The notes under the pieces: model-generated | Told to the model about the DNA's origin: nothing | The model's database searches: none | What the model saw: only the letters and a program-made list of their open reading frames with translations | Translations under genes and position numbers: made by a program | From: Nostoc linckia FACHB-104 | GTDB lineage: Bacteria; Cyanobacteriota; Cyanobacteriia; Cyanobacteriales; Nostocaceae | NCBI RefSeq assembly: GCF_014696615.1 | Contig: NZ_JACJQJ010000012.1 | Location: 62,001 to 126,000 of the forward strand | Length of the DNA stretch: 64,000 nt | Direction of reading: 5' to 3' | In this document: positions 8,457 to 17,137 of the stretch, in pieces | How the letters are laid out: each line of letters begins with the position of its first letter | Numbering within the stretch: the first letter of the stretch is position 1

Positions 8457-10475
8457 ATGTCTAGTTTCTTACAAGAAGAATTGGGTGTAGCTAGTTCTGG
8501 AACCAAATGGGATGTAGCTGGTTACAAACTCTGGCAAAGTAGCCGTGATGATATTATTCTTTTTAGCCCTGCACAAGCGCTTTTAGCTAAAGGTGCAGAC
8601 GGACGCTATCAATCTACTGTCAGTGTTTACAACCAACAAGTCGCCGCGGGTGATGGTAACACCACTAAAATTACAGGTGGTTCGGCTGTTGTCAGCTTTA
8701 CTAGCGCCATCCAATTTGACCCCAAAGCCTTTGAACAAGTTCAAGAACAGTGGCGTGCAGAGGTTCTCGGTTCTGGAAAAGCCCGCAGCCAAAACCCGAA
8801 GTTTGTCGCTTTGAGTCTGCGTAAGGGCGAAGCTATCCCTGTCATCGATCCAGTATTGGGGACATTTGACCAAGCCCACAGTGACAAAGATATTGGAACT
8901 TCTGGTTCTGTTAGTTCTTATCTGCTGAACCTAACTGAATTAGGCGCGCAAGTTTGGGCTGATGGTATCAAAAATCGCACTGGGGTTCCTGGCGCAGTAT
9001 TGATGAAATATCAATATCTGCAATTGCTACCACGGGTAGGGGCTAGAGTCACTCTTGATGCTAAACGCGCCTTTAGTCATCTGTCTACTGCTCTTGATGT
9101 TAGCTATGACGGATTGTGGTACGGTGGCAGTGCGAAGATAGATGCAGCATGGGAACGCATGACCCGCGAAGGTATTATTAAAATTGACTTCTTCGGTGCT
9201 GCTGATCCCGAAGTTGAAAAAATTCGCCAAGATTTAGTTAATACCTTCTCTCAACGCGCTCAAGACCAGTGGTTCAAGATGCTGTTTGAACCCAAACCTG
9301 TAGTTAAAGCAGCAGAACCAGGTAAGAGTGGTGGTGTCTTTGGTGGTGCTAACTTTGCTCTGAAGTGGCGCAGTGAGCAAGAAGCCATTAATTTAGCATT
9401 GGAAATTGGCTTTAACGGTTGGACAATGTTGACTACTAAGCTGGATGCACCTTTTACGATGTTGTCCCAGCTGGATGCTTCTTATGTCAACGAAACCAAA
9501 ACTCAGGAATCTTTCCCGGCAAAAATTATCGTTGATCCTGATGAGCAATTGCAAACCGCTGCTATTTCTTGGTCTGCAAGCGAAGGTAAATCACCAGAAG
9601 CGCCAGTATTTGGCGAAACTGGCGGTACTTCTACTTACGTTGTCACTAGTAGAAATGCTAATAACGTTAAGATTAACTACCAAGCCAAAATTAGCTACAA
9701 AGCACCTAAATGGCCTGTAATTGAAACTAAAGGTAGCCAGACCGTAGCTCAAGGTGGTAACCAAATTGTCTTGAAAACCTCTTCTTGGGTTGGTCGCCAC
9801 ATGATTTATATGTTCATTCGTGAAGGCGACACAATAGTACCTCTGTCTGAACTCAGTGATGATGATTACTTAGTAGCCAACGTTTCCTACAGTGGGGCGC
9901 ATCTCCGCAACCCAGTTAAGGATTCAGCGCGGATTACTCCTTTGGAACCATTAGAGTTTGCTTATCCCCTGTCACCCGCAGGCGATCGCGGCCAAGCTAA
10001 ATTCAGTGCCTTTGGTGTTATCCAAGGTAAGCTGGTACGTTCTAAAGAGCAAAATATTAGCTTTGATGAAGAAGCTGTGTTCATTCTGGCAAGCAAGGAT
10101 AGCATTCAACTAGTTTCTCAGGACAGTGTTCTACCAGAAGATGACGCACTAGCGCAAAGCTTACTAGAAGCTGGCCATTACGCTGTAGTCAAGTCTGTGG
10201 AAACAGAAAGAGAAACAGTGCCAAATGGTAATGGTAACGGAAACGGTAATACTAACGGTAACGCCAAGATAATTGCTGGTACCTTAGTTGCTGTTGAATA
10301 CAATGCTTTAGACGCTGCACTGTGGATTGAAAGCGAAGGTACTCGCCAACGGGTACGCCTACACAACGTCAAAGAAGCAGATCCATTTGATGATGAAGGA
10401 CGCAAGCAAGTCAAAGTGCTACTCGATGATTCCGGTGAGTATGCTCAGTCTATCTTGGTTGAGCTAGGAGCATAA
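8457..10475 (+). CDS. Uncharacterised protein, paralogue of the 6428-8167 product with extra C-terminal domain
   Basis: The product has 672 residues. The ATG at 8457 is preferred over an upstream GTG at 8445 because AGGAG at 8441-8445 serves as ribosome-binding site and the N-terminus MSSFLQEELGV then matches MSSTLQSEIGV of the preceding protein. Residues 1 to about 575 are paralogous to that protein. An Asn/Gly-rich linker (NGNGNGN type) follows, then about 70 residues (IIAGTLVAVEYNALDAALWI onward) that look like a small separate beta domain. No signal peptide or membrane segment is seen. Base usage here is more GC-rich and codon-regular than in the 6428 gene, suggesting higher expression. 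Function unknown. Confidence 0.78.
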   Translation: MSSFLQEELGVASSGTKWDVAGYKLWQSSRDDIILFSPAQALLAKGADGRYQSTVSVYNQQVAAGDGNTTKITGGSAVVSFTSAIQFDPKAFEQVQEQWRAEVLGSGKARSQNPKFVALSLRKGEAIPVIDPVLGTFDQAHSDKDIGTSGSVSSYLLNLTELGAQVWADGIKNRTGVPGAVLMKYQYLQLLPRVGARVTLDAKRAFSHLSTALDVSYDGLWYGGSAKIDAAWERMTREGIIKIDFFGAADPEVEKIRQDLVNTFSQRAQDQWFKMLFEPKPVVKAAEPGKSGGVFGGANFALKWRSEQEAINLALEIGFNGWTMLTTKLDAPFTMLSQLDASYVNETKTQESFPAKIIVDPDEQLQTAAISWSASEGKSPEAPVFGETGGTSTYVVTSRNANNVKINYQAKISYKAPKWPVIETKGSQTVAQGGNQIVLKTSSWVGRHMIYMFIREGDTIVPLSELSDDDYLVANVSYSGAHLRNPVKDSARITPLEPLEFAYPLSPAGDRGQAKFSAFGVIQGKLVRSKEQNISFDEEAVFILASKDSIQLVSQDSVLPEDDALAQSLLEAGHYAVVKSVETERETVPNGNGNGNGNTNGNAKIIAGTLVAVEYNALDAALWIESEGTRQRVRLHNVKEADPFDDEGRKQVKVLLDDSGEYAQSILVELGA

Positions 10476-10481
10476 GAGGTT

Positions 10482-10518
10482 AAGGGGACAAGGGGACAAG
10501 GGGACAAGGGGGACAAGG
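10482..10518. repeat. GGGGACA heptamer tandem repeat
   Basis: About five copies of AGGGGACA-type 7-8 bp units directly follow the stop codon of the preceding gene. They belong to the heptamer repeat class common between genes in this window. Confidence 0.8.
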
Positions 10519-10585
10519 ATGATTAATTATTCTCCTTGTCCCTATTCTTTATTTCCTATCACAAATGACAAATGACAAACACCAA

Positions 10586-13500
10586 ATGACAAGGATTGTT
10601 ATTGTTCACGCAGATTCTCAAATACTGCAATCTCCCAATACAGAGAAACTGCATACTTATACTAACGGCGATGTCCTGATCCGCACTAACGCACCTGTAG
10701 AGGAGTCGGCTGGGGAGAGTGAAGAAATACCTGTGCAGCTTGGTGTAAAGTTACCAGGAATCCAGGCACAGACATTGAAATATAGCCAAGCAAAACTACT
10801 AGCTGGCAATGATAGTGAAATTATCACGGCTTATGTGGAATTGATTGGCCCGGTTGCACCAGAATGGTTGCAAACTCTCAGGGAATTAGGGATAGAACCA
10901 CTGCAATATCACCCCGAAAATTCTTACTTGTGTCGGGGAAATGTAGGGGCTTTTCGACAAGCGCAAGCACAATCTTTTGTGTGGCGAATTACACCAGCAA
11001 CAGACTCTACTAAACCCCAAACTCCCGTGCCAGAGACGGGCGAGATACCTGTATGGATTGTGGTTCAAGGAACTCAGGCGCAAGCAGCCGAGATTATTCG
11101 GGAGTTAAACGCTTTACCAGATGTAGAAATATACCCAGAACAGGAAATTGAACAGGTGGGTTTTTACCTGCGTTTGCGTGGTTTAGTGACGGCTGAGGGA
11201 CAAAGTTATCTGTTGTTACATCGGCTGGTAATGGCGGTAGAACCATATACAGCACCAAAACCAGAGGATGAAGTAGCAGGGTTAATTATTGCAGGGGAAT
11301 ATAATGCTAGCAATCAACCCCAAGGTTCTTATCTGCGCTGGTTAGAAGACCATAATCTTAATGGTCAGGGAGTAACTATTGGCATTGTTGATAATGGTGT
11401 AGATATTACACATCCCGCTTTTTCCGGACGCATTGCAGATTTAGGGGATGGAACTAAATCCTGGCATGGTACATTTGTGGCTGGTCATGCGGCTGGCTGC
11501 TATTTATCAGAGAAGGATGGTAATCAATTTATCTACGGTTTGGGTATGGCACCGGCTGCAAATCTGCTGGTGCAATCTAATTCTCGCCCAGCGGCTGTGC
11601 TTTGCCGAGAAACTGTGACGCAAAAGGGGCCTAATGGCATGGCGGGACGCGTCCAAAATAATTCTTGGGGTGCGGGTACGCGCAATCCTATGGATTATGG
11701 ATCGCAGGAAGCCGTTTACGATCAAATGGTACGCAATGCTGACTCAGAGAGTAATATTCCCAAGCCTCTGACTATCTGTTTTTCTTCAGGTAATTCAGGT
11801 GCGGCGGGACTTACAAGACCGAAAGCTGCCAAAAATATCATCGTCACGGGAAATTCGGAGAATTACCGCCCAGATGTTGGTAAAGACCAAAGTGATAACA
11901 TTCAAGAGGTTTATTCTGGCCCGCGTGCTAGTAGTCACGGTAATTGCGGTGATGGGCGTATTCGTCCACACATAGTTACTCCTGGCGAATGGACAGCTTC
12001 AGCTAATTATGATTCACGCGCTGGTCAAAAAGAGTACATTAGTCAGCAATTAACTTGGGGTGGTGGTTCATCGGGTGCGAGTCCCAAAACTGCGGGGGCT
12101 TGTGCTTTACTAATTCAATGGTGGCAACAGCATAATGGTGGGAAAGAGCCTTCGCCTGCGATGTTGCGTGCTTTAATTGTCAACGGTGCGGAAGCGATCG
12201 CATCTGGCGGGTTCATTCCGAATAAAGTTCAGGGATGGGGACGGCTAAACCTAAACAACATTCTCGCAGAAGACGTAGAGCATACCTACATCGACCAAAC
12301 AATGATGTTGAAACGTCGCGGTGAGGTGCAAACATGGCAAATTCGCGTCACCGATCCCAAGCAGCCAGTGAAAATTACTTTAGCTTGGACTGATCCACCA
12401 GGCGCAATTGGTAGCGGTACACCGGACATTTCTTGTATTGTCAACAAATTGGCGTTGCGGGTAGAGGTAGATGGTAAGCTGTACCGCGGTAATCAGTTTC
12501 AGCATGGCTGGTCATATCCTGATGGTGCTGCAGAACGAGAAGGATGGGATAATCTTCAAAATATTTATTTAGCAGCCGGGGAAGCACAGCAAACAATTAA
12601 GGTGAGTGTGACGGCGTTGGATATCACTACAAATTGTTTGACTGGAAAAATTGATACACCCCAACAAGATTTTGCGTTAGTAATTACCAACGGACGGGAA
12701 GATAAAAATTCGCCTGCTGGGACTGTATTTGTCGGGGTAGATAATCAAGCTCAAAGCAAGTCACAGCCTGACAAACATGATGATTTTTGGACTGCTACAC
12801 CTGGGAATCATGACCGACGCGATCGCCAAGTGGATTGGTGGCAAAATATTAATACCAATGCTGGTAATAAACCTAGTAATAATACTAAGCAGTCTCAGCC
12901 TCAAGATATAGATGCTTGGTGGTTAGCAGGTAAGCCTAAAGTTCAGCCGGAAACAGAACAGAATTCTGGATTATTAGATGATGCCAATTTTGTAGCAGCA
13001 TTACAAGCTGGTGCAAATTTGGTACAAGCTGTAGGTAATAATCAAGTTTTTATTAGTAATCAAGAACAAGGTAAATATTTAGTCGCTGAAAGTAGTCATT
13101 CTCTATCTTTCTCGGAGACATTAGCTAATCTCAAATTGACTTGGGAGCAATTTGATAATCAGCGACGAGTAGCAGTATTGATTGTAGGCGCTGGGACGCG
13201 GATATCTTTAACAGACTTGGAAATTCTGCGAATGCTCACTTTCCAAGGTAAACTCCATTTATTATCAGATTATGCTCCCATTTTGGCTTTTTTGGCACAG
13301 CGAATTCATAGGCAATTAGGGATTGAATTTCGTTTAGCTGAAAGTGTAGAAAATTTAGCAATATTAGTACAAGAAACAATAGCAGAGGCTAGCGGTTTAC
13401 AAAAAGTTGATGTCAGAAAAAGTTCTACTGATGATAATAAGTTTGTAACGCGGTTTGCTTTCCAAGTTGTGAATGCTGACAAACATCTAACTATTAGCAT

Positions 13501-14467
13501 TCAGTTACCACAGAACCAGCAAGCATCAAAGATAGAATTACATCGTCCGCAACAAACGCCTATTTTGCTAGTTGCAGGCAATAACTATATAGATATGACA
13601 GTAGAATTAAATAATGATTCTACTTTACAGATAAATATTCCTGCTCCTACTAATGCCGATGATTTAATTACTTGGGCGGGGGAATGGGAAATTGAAATTT
13701 CAAAATCAGTAAATGAAGAGTTAACTAATGTCACAGTTTGGGCATTAAGCAAACTGGAATTTAATAGCTACAAACAACCAACACCTATTAGTGAAACCGA
13801 ACGCGATCGCACTGAAATTTTATTGGCTATCAGCAGTGAGTCTGATGTAAGCTTGAGCCGTTTACAAAGTCAACCTAAAATAATTTCTCTAGACTTGATT
13901 TCATCAGAAGCAGATAGAGAAATTGATGTCACAGTAGAACCATCCCGCTTCGAGTTAGAGAGTACAGAAATTCTTCCCGAAACTGACTCAGAATTACTTT
14001 CCCCTTCCCTGAGTACCTTTGTGAGTGCGCCACCTGCGAGTAATGGTGCGGTAATAGTTGATTTACCCATGTATCTTGAAGGTGTGGATGCAAATGGCGA
14101 TCGCTATGCTCGTAACTTTCGCATGAACTTAATTCAATTGCAACCACATTCAGTATTAAGGGAAAGTTTAGAACCAGAAAAGCTAATTTTCACACCAGCA
14201 GAAATTACAGAAATTAACTATGCTGATGGTGAAATTGTTAGCTTGGTTCTGAGTAAAGGTGAATATCAAAGGTTAGTGGCTGTAGCTTCGCCTATATTAC
14301 GTCAGCAATTATTGCAAATTACTCAAAGTTGTATTTCACAAACCAAGCTGATTTTTGGTGTAATCGGTAGCGAGTTATATGCTTTAGTAAAACTTTTAGA
14401 AAGCAAAAAAATAACTTTTTACTCTTGTACAGACGCGATTAATCGCGTCTCTGCAACTTTTAACTAA
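10586..14467 (+). CDS. Large subtilisin-like (S8 family) serine protease with accessory domains
   Basis: The product has 1,293 residues from the ATG at 10586. An ATG at 10565 would add seven residues encoded by a CAAATGA repeat and is less likely. Residues 1 to about 225 are an uncharacterised N-terminal region. The S8 domain carries the full triad: Asp about 269 (GIVDNGVD), His about 294 (SWHGTFVAGH) and Ser about 496 (GGSSGASPKTAG, in place of the usual GTSMAxP), with the oxyanion Asn near 403 (SSGNSG). A beta-sandwich-like region follows (KITLAWTDPPGA), as in other bacterial S8 proteins. A Trp-rich linker (DDFWTA, WWQN, AWWLAG) leads to a C-terminal half I do not recognise. No signal peptide is visible, which is unusual for a subtilase and suggests a cytoplasmic or non-classically exported enzyme. 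The last residues are encoded by a dispersed palindromic repeat. It is flanked by the paralogue family. Confidence 0.9.
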   Translation: MTRIVIVHADSQILQSPNTEKLHTYTNGDVLIRTNAPVEESAGESEEIPVQLGVKLPGIQAQTLKYSQAKLLAGNDSEIITAYVELIGPVAPEWLQTLRELGIEPLQYHPENSYLCRGNVGAFRQAQAQSFVWRITPATDSTKPQTPVPETGEIPVWIVVQGTQAQAAEIIRELNALPDVEIYPEQEIEQVGFYLRLRGLVTAEGQSYLLLHRLVMAVEPYTAPKPEDEVAGLIIAGEYNASNQPQGSYLRWLEDHNLNGQGVTIGIVDNGVDITHPAFSGRIADLGDGTKSWHGTFVAGHAAGCYLSEKDGNQFIYGLGMAPAANLLVQSNSRPAAVLCRETVTQKGPNGMAGRVQNNSWGAGTRNPMDYGSQEAVYDQMVRNADSESNIPKPLTICFSSGNSGAAGLTRPKAAKNIIVTGNSENYRPDVGKDQSDNIQEVYSGPRASSHGNCGDGRIRPHIVTPGEWTASANYDSRAGQKEYISQQLTWGGGSSGASPKTAGACALLIQWWQQHNGGKEPSPAMLRALIVNGAEAIASGGFIPNKVQGWGRLNLNNILAEDVEHTYIDQTMMLKRRGEVQTWQIRVTDPKQPVKITLAWTDPPGAIGSGTPDISCIVNKLALRVEVDGKLYRGNQFQHGWSYPDGAAEREGWDNLQNIYLAAGEAQQTIKVSVTALDITTNCLTGKIDTPQQDFALVITNGREDKNSPAGTVFVGVDNQAQSKSQPDKHDDFWTATPGNHDRRDRQVDWWQNINTNAGNKPSNNTKQSQPQDIDAWWLAGKPKVQPETEQNSGLLDDANFVAALQAGANLVQAVGNNQVFISNQEQGKYLVAESSHSLSFSETLANLKLTWEQFDNQRRVAVLIVGAGTRISLTDLEILRMLTFQGKLHLLSDYAPILAFLAQRIHRQLGIEFRLAESVENLAILVQETIAEASGLQKVDVRKSSTDDNKFVTRFAFQVVNADKHLTISIQLPQNQQASKIELHRPQQTPILLVAGNNYIDMTVELNNDSTLQINIPAPTNADDLITWAGEWEIEISKSVNEELTNVTVWALSKLEFNSYKQPTPISETERDRTEILLAISSESDVSLSRLQSQPKIISLDLISSEADREIDVTVEPSRFELESTEILPETDSELLSPSLSTFVSAPPASNGAVIVDLPMYLEGVDANGDRYARNFRMNLIQLQPHSVLRESLEPEKLIFTPAEITEINYADGEIVSLVLSKGEYQRLVAVASPILRQQLLQITQSCISQTKLIFGVIGSELYALVKLLESKKITFYSCTDAINRVSATFN
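14421..14458. repeat. Palindromic dispersed repeat, copy 2, inside protease gene end
   Basis: This 38-bp segment matches 4860-4897 with one difference. The core at 14431-14450 is a perfect 20-bp palindrome (AGACGCGATTAATCGCGTCT). It lies in frame at the 3' end of the protease gene and encodes most of its last 15 residues, and the stop codon follows 6 bp later. Confidence 0.85.
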
Positions 14468-14480
14468 TTACTAGAAATAT

Positions 14481-16217
14481 ATGCTAAAAGATGAAACTCG
14501 CATCACAAATCTATCTGCGCTCAAACTAATTATAAATACTCCTATCATCACTCGCCCAATTAGCGAAGTAAATGTATCGCATTTAAAAGATGGTATTGCA
14601 ATTGCTCGTCCTATTGATAATGTTGTTGTTAAAGAAAAATTAGCACCAGTGATTGATGACTTTGCAGTTGCACCTGTGGCTGAAGATTCAGCGGTGAGGT
14701 TGCGTCCAATTAATGATGTATATTCCCGGAAGAAAATTTCTGCCAAACAGTTATATGTAGAAATTGACCCTGTACCAATTTTAGGTAAACCTGTAGCGGT
14801 GGGGGATTTTTGGCTGTTTCCCGATAGCGAAGAAAGTCGGGTTTTCTTCAGTCTTGCTACTCCTAGATTGTTAAATGCTTCTTTGGTTGTACAACAAGTA
14901 AACCAAAACGGAACTATTAAAATTACCGGAGGAACTGCTATTTTAAATGTCAGCGCCTATGCTCAAGCTGATATTAATACCCTAGAACTATATCGCCAAA
15001 ACTGGACGCAAGCGCTAGCAAAAGCAGGTTATTATCCAGGAGGTAATAAACCCGATCCTGTACCTTTTCCTAGACCAAAACCTCCTGGTAAATTTCCGCC
15101 TGGTGAAACACCACCAATTATTGTTAAACCTTTACCACAGGTAGAATTACAAGCTATTCCCGAGAAAATTAAAATAATCCGTTCTGCTTGGCAGTTTCAA
15201 CCCCTGAATCTGCGAAATTTGCAAGCTGAACTGAATTTACCAGCAAATCATGTAGTGCGATCGCCTCAATTTACGGTAAGCAATGATGTCGGAATCGTGA
15301 CATTTTTAATTGAATTATCGGAATTGGGGGTGCAAGTATGGAAAGATGCGCTGGAACAACGCCGAGGTAATACTATTCCTGGTGTTTGTAATATTACTGC
15401 AAATTACTACGCGCAGTTAAACAACCGAGTAGATGTCAAACAGGGTAATTCCAGCATATCTTTAGGCGCATTGCTAGCAAACTCTGGCCCTGAAGTCGTC
15501 AGTATTCAAAACCCTAAAATTTCTTTAGAAGCCAAGCTAATTATTGCCGGACATCCGACAATTGAAAGTGTTGTAGTTGAATGGCAACCTAATAGTGGTG
15601 GTACACCAGGAAAAAATATTTTCACTTCTGAAGGTGGACAGTTACCAATTCAAGTTATTACTGATAATGTTAATTCTGTAGAAATAAATTGGAATGCGAA
15701 GGTAAATTTTCGGGTACTTGATTGGCCTTTAATTCCCGATAGAGGTAATTTATCTTTTGCTAGCAATAGCTTTGCTGATATTATTAAGCCTACAGCTTGG
15801 ATACGCAACTATGACATTGTGATGATGCTGCTAGATGAGCAAGGTAATGTCATTCCTAGCAATAGTACAACTGACCAAAGAGTAATAGTAACTTTGAGAT
15901 TTAAATCGCCTTATTTACAAGGTGTACCATCACTAAGTACGACTTTTGAAACTACCAGCCAAAAAATTGTGACTGTACCCTTACCAGTACCTAATGACCA
16001 AATTCCTATTGAGTTAACGCTGAATGTAGTAGCTATGCGCGGAAATATTACCCAAACCACAACTCGTCAACTGCAAATTAACGAAAGCAGCATTATTGGC
16101 ACAATAAATCCTGCAGCAGAAATTCAAATTTTCACCAATTTAGATACAGTTTCCGAAGCTTCACTAGCATCAGAAATGTTAGGTTTGTTAGCAATGCTTT
16201 CACCTGTGAATTCTTAA
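14481..16217 (+). CDS. Uncharacterised protein, distant third member of the protease-linked family
   Basis: The product has 578 residues with no signal peptide. It is a more distant relative of the two proteins upstream. Shared features are an early aromatic/acidic segment (DFWLFPDSEE against YKLWQSSRDD), TGGTAILNVSA against TGGSAVVSFTS, LSELGVQVWKDALEQR against LTELGAQVWADGIKNR, and a central EGGQLP...VEINWNAKVNF...DWPLI block against GGT...VKINYQAKISY...KWPVI. It adds a Val/Ile-rich N-terminal extension of about 95 residues and a proline-rich linker (residues about 193-215). It starts 13 bp after the protease stop codon, so it is almost surely co-transcribed with it. Function unknown. Confidence 0.75.
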   Translation: MLKDETRITNLSALKLIINTPIITRPISEVNVSHLKDGIAIARPIDNVVVKEKLAPVIDDFAVAPVAEDSAVRLRPINDVYSRKKISAKQLYVEIDPVPILGKPVAVGDFWLFPDSEESRVFFSLATPRLLNASLVVQQVNQNGTIKITGGTAILNVSAYAQADINTLELYRQNWTQALAKAGYYPGGNKPDPVPFPRPKPPGKFPPGETPPIIVKPLPQVELQAIPEKIKIIRSAWQFQPLNLRNLQAELNLPANHVVRSPQFTVSNDVGIVTFLIELSELGVQVWKDALEQRRGNTIPGVCNITANYYAQLNNRVDVKQGNSSISLGALLANSGPEVVSIQNPKISLEAKLIIAGHPTIESVVVEWQPNSGGTPGKNIFTSEGGQLPIQVITDNVNSVEINWNAKVNFRVLDWPLIPDRGNLSFASNSFADIIKPTAWIRNYDIVMMLLDEQGNVIPSNSTTDQRVIVTLRFKSPYLQGVPSLSTTFETTSQKIVTVPLPVPNDQIPIELTLNVVAMRGNITQTTTRQLQINESSIIGTINPAAEIQIFTNLDTVSEASLASEMLGLLAMLSPVNS

Positions 16218-16247
16218 ACTACGACCAGGCTGTGTTTAGCAAAATTC

Positions 16248-16280
16248 AGATACCCGACTTTTTGGAAAAGTCGGGTATCT
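16248..16280. terminator. Perfect 15-bp hairpin between convergent genes
   Basis: A 15-bp perfect stem (arms starting AGATACCCGACTTTT and AAAAGTCGGGTATCT) encloses a 3-nt TGG loop. It lies 31 bp after the last gene of the protease cluster and 49 bp from the 3' end of the convergent secreted-protein gene, so it probably ends transcription from either side. A related stem-loop lies at 24099-24131. Confidence 0.75.
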
Positions 16281-16328
16281 AGGCAGCAAATTTTACATAA
16301 CCATTTCTCAAAAAATAATTACGAATTA

Positions 16329-16766
16329 TTAAAACTGCGTCACAGTTACACTCAACCCCGAATCAAGTTTAGGCACTTTCAAATATTCTATAGGTTCGCT
16401 GCTATTGGTAGGTGTGGGATTATTATTTGGCTGCTGACATTTTTCAAAAGCAGCCGCTGGATCTTTCAAGAAATCTAAAGGATTTACCTTTTGGCATCCT
16501 TGCTCTTCTATTCTAGAAATTCTTCTATTATTACTAGGAATAAAATTATTAGTGGGTTGAATAATCACATTCTCCCATTTATTGTTAATTGTTGCTGCTT
16601 CTGTGATCAGATTCACAGCTTGATTGGGTACATCTGTCATCGACTCAACAGTAAAATTACCAGGCTCAATCATTGTCGGCATTAAATTTTGTTGTTGAGC
16701 ATAGGCATTTTTAGTTCCTGCGATCGCACCCATCAAAACTAAGAAAATTAAGAGAAAATATTTCAT
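16329..16766 (-). CDS. Small secreted hypothetical protein
   Basis: The product has 145 residues. It starts with a clear signal peptide: Lys at position 2, a hydrophobic core (YFLLIFLVLMGAIAG) and a likely cleavage after AYA before a Gln-rich segment. I chose the ATG at 16766, not the one at 16784, because GAGG lies about 9 nt upstream and the signal peptide then begins with MK. The mature part is polar and rich in Asn, Pro and Gln, with two Cys residues (EEQGCQKV and FEKCQQP) that could form a disulfide. I recognise no family. It is exported to the periplasm or outside, is convergent with the protease cluster, and has no other neighbour on its strand. Confidence 0.65.
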   Translation of the reverse strand: MKYFLLIFLVLMGAIAGTKNAYAQQQNLMPTMIEPGNFTVESMTDVPNQAVNLITEAATINNKWENVIIQPTNNFIPSNNRRISRIEEQGCQKVNPLDFLKDPAAAFEKCQQPNNNPTPTNSSEPIEYLKVPKLDSGLSVTVTQF

Positions 16767-17137
16767 AGGTAGATGCCTCAACATTTAATATCAGTTTGGA
16801 ATCTGTGCTTGTTGTATTAATAGTAATAAGTATAGTTATAGCAAAATAACACTCAGAACAAGATAAAGATTTCCTTTTATGTAGCTAATTTGTGAACAAT
16901 ATTACTTTTGTCACATATTGTAAAAAATCAATGCAACTACTAATTTCAAAGGCTATTCATCAATAACAAGACTTACGCAACTAGCACAAATCTTTTCTAC
17001 GGTGACAGTCAAGAGTCCAGAGTCAAGGGTCAAAAATTGGACTTTGGACTATTGACTATGGACAACCACTGTGGAAAAAATATGACACTTGGGTAAGTTC
17101 TCAATAAATATCCTTATACTAAAGCTTTTAAAAGTGA
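16767..17137. other. Intergenic region holding a MITE-like element
   Basis: This 371-bp gap separates the divergent secreted-protein and Hen1 genes. Its first 200 bp are AT-rich with no ORF. The remainder is mostly the inverted-repeat element at 16970-17100, whose end lies 37 bp from the Hen1 start codon. Confidence 0.6.
16970..17100. mobile_element. MITE-like inverted-repeat element, copy 1
   Basis: The element begins GACTTACGCAA and ends with the imperfect complement (TTGGGTAAGTTC). Inside are TCAAGGGTCA-type heptamer repeats, and near the right end is the string AAAAAATATGACACTTG. The same ends and internal string recur at 44219-44370. At about 131 bp it is too small to code for a transposase, so if mobile it would depend on an enzyme supplied elsewhere. 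Confidence 0.7.
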
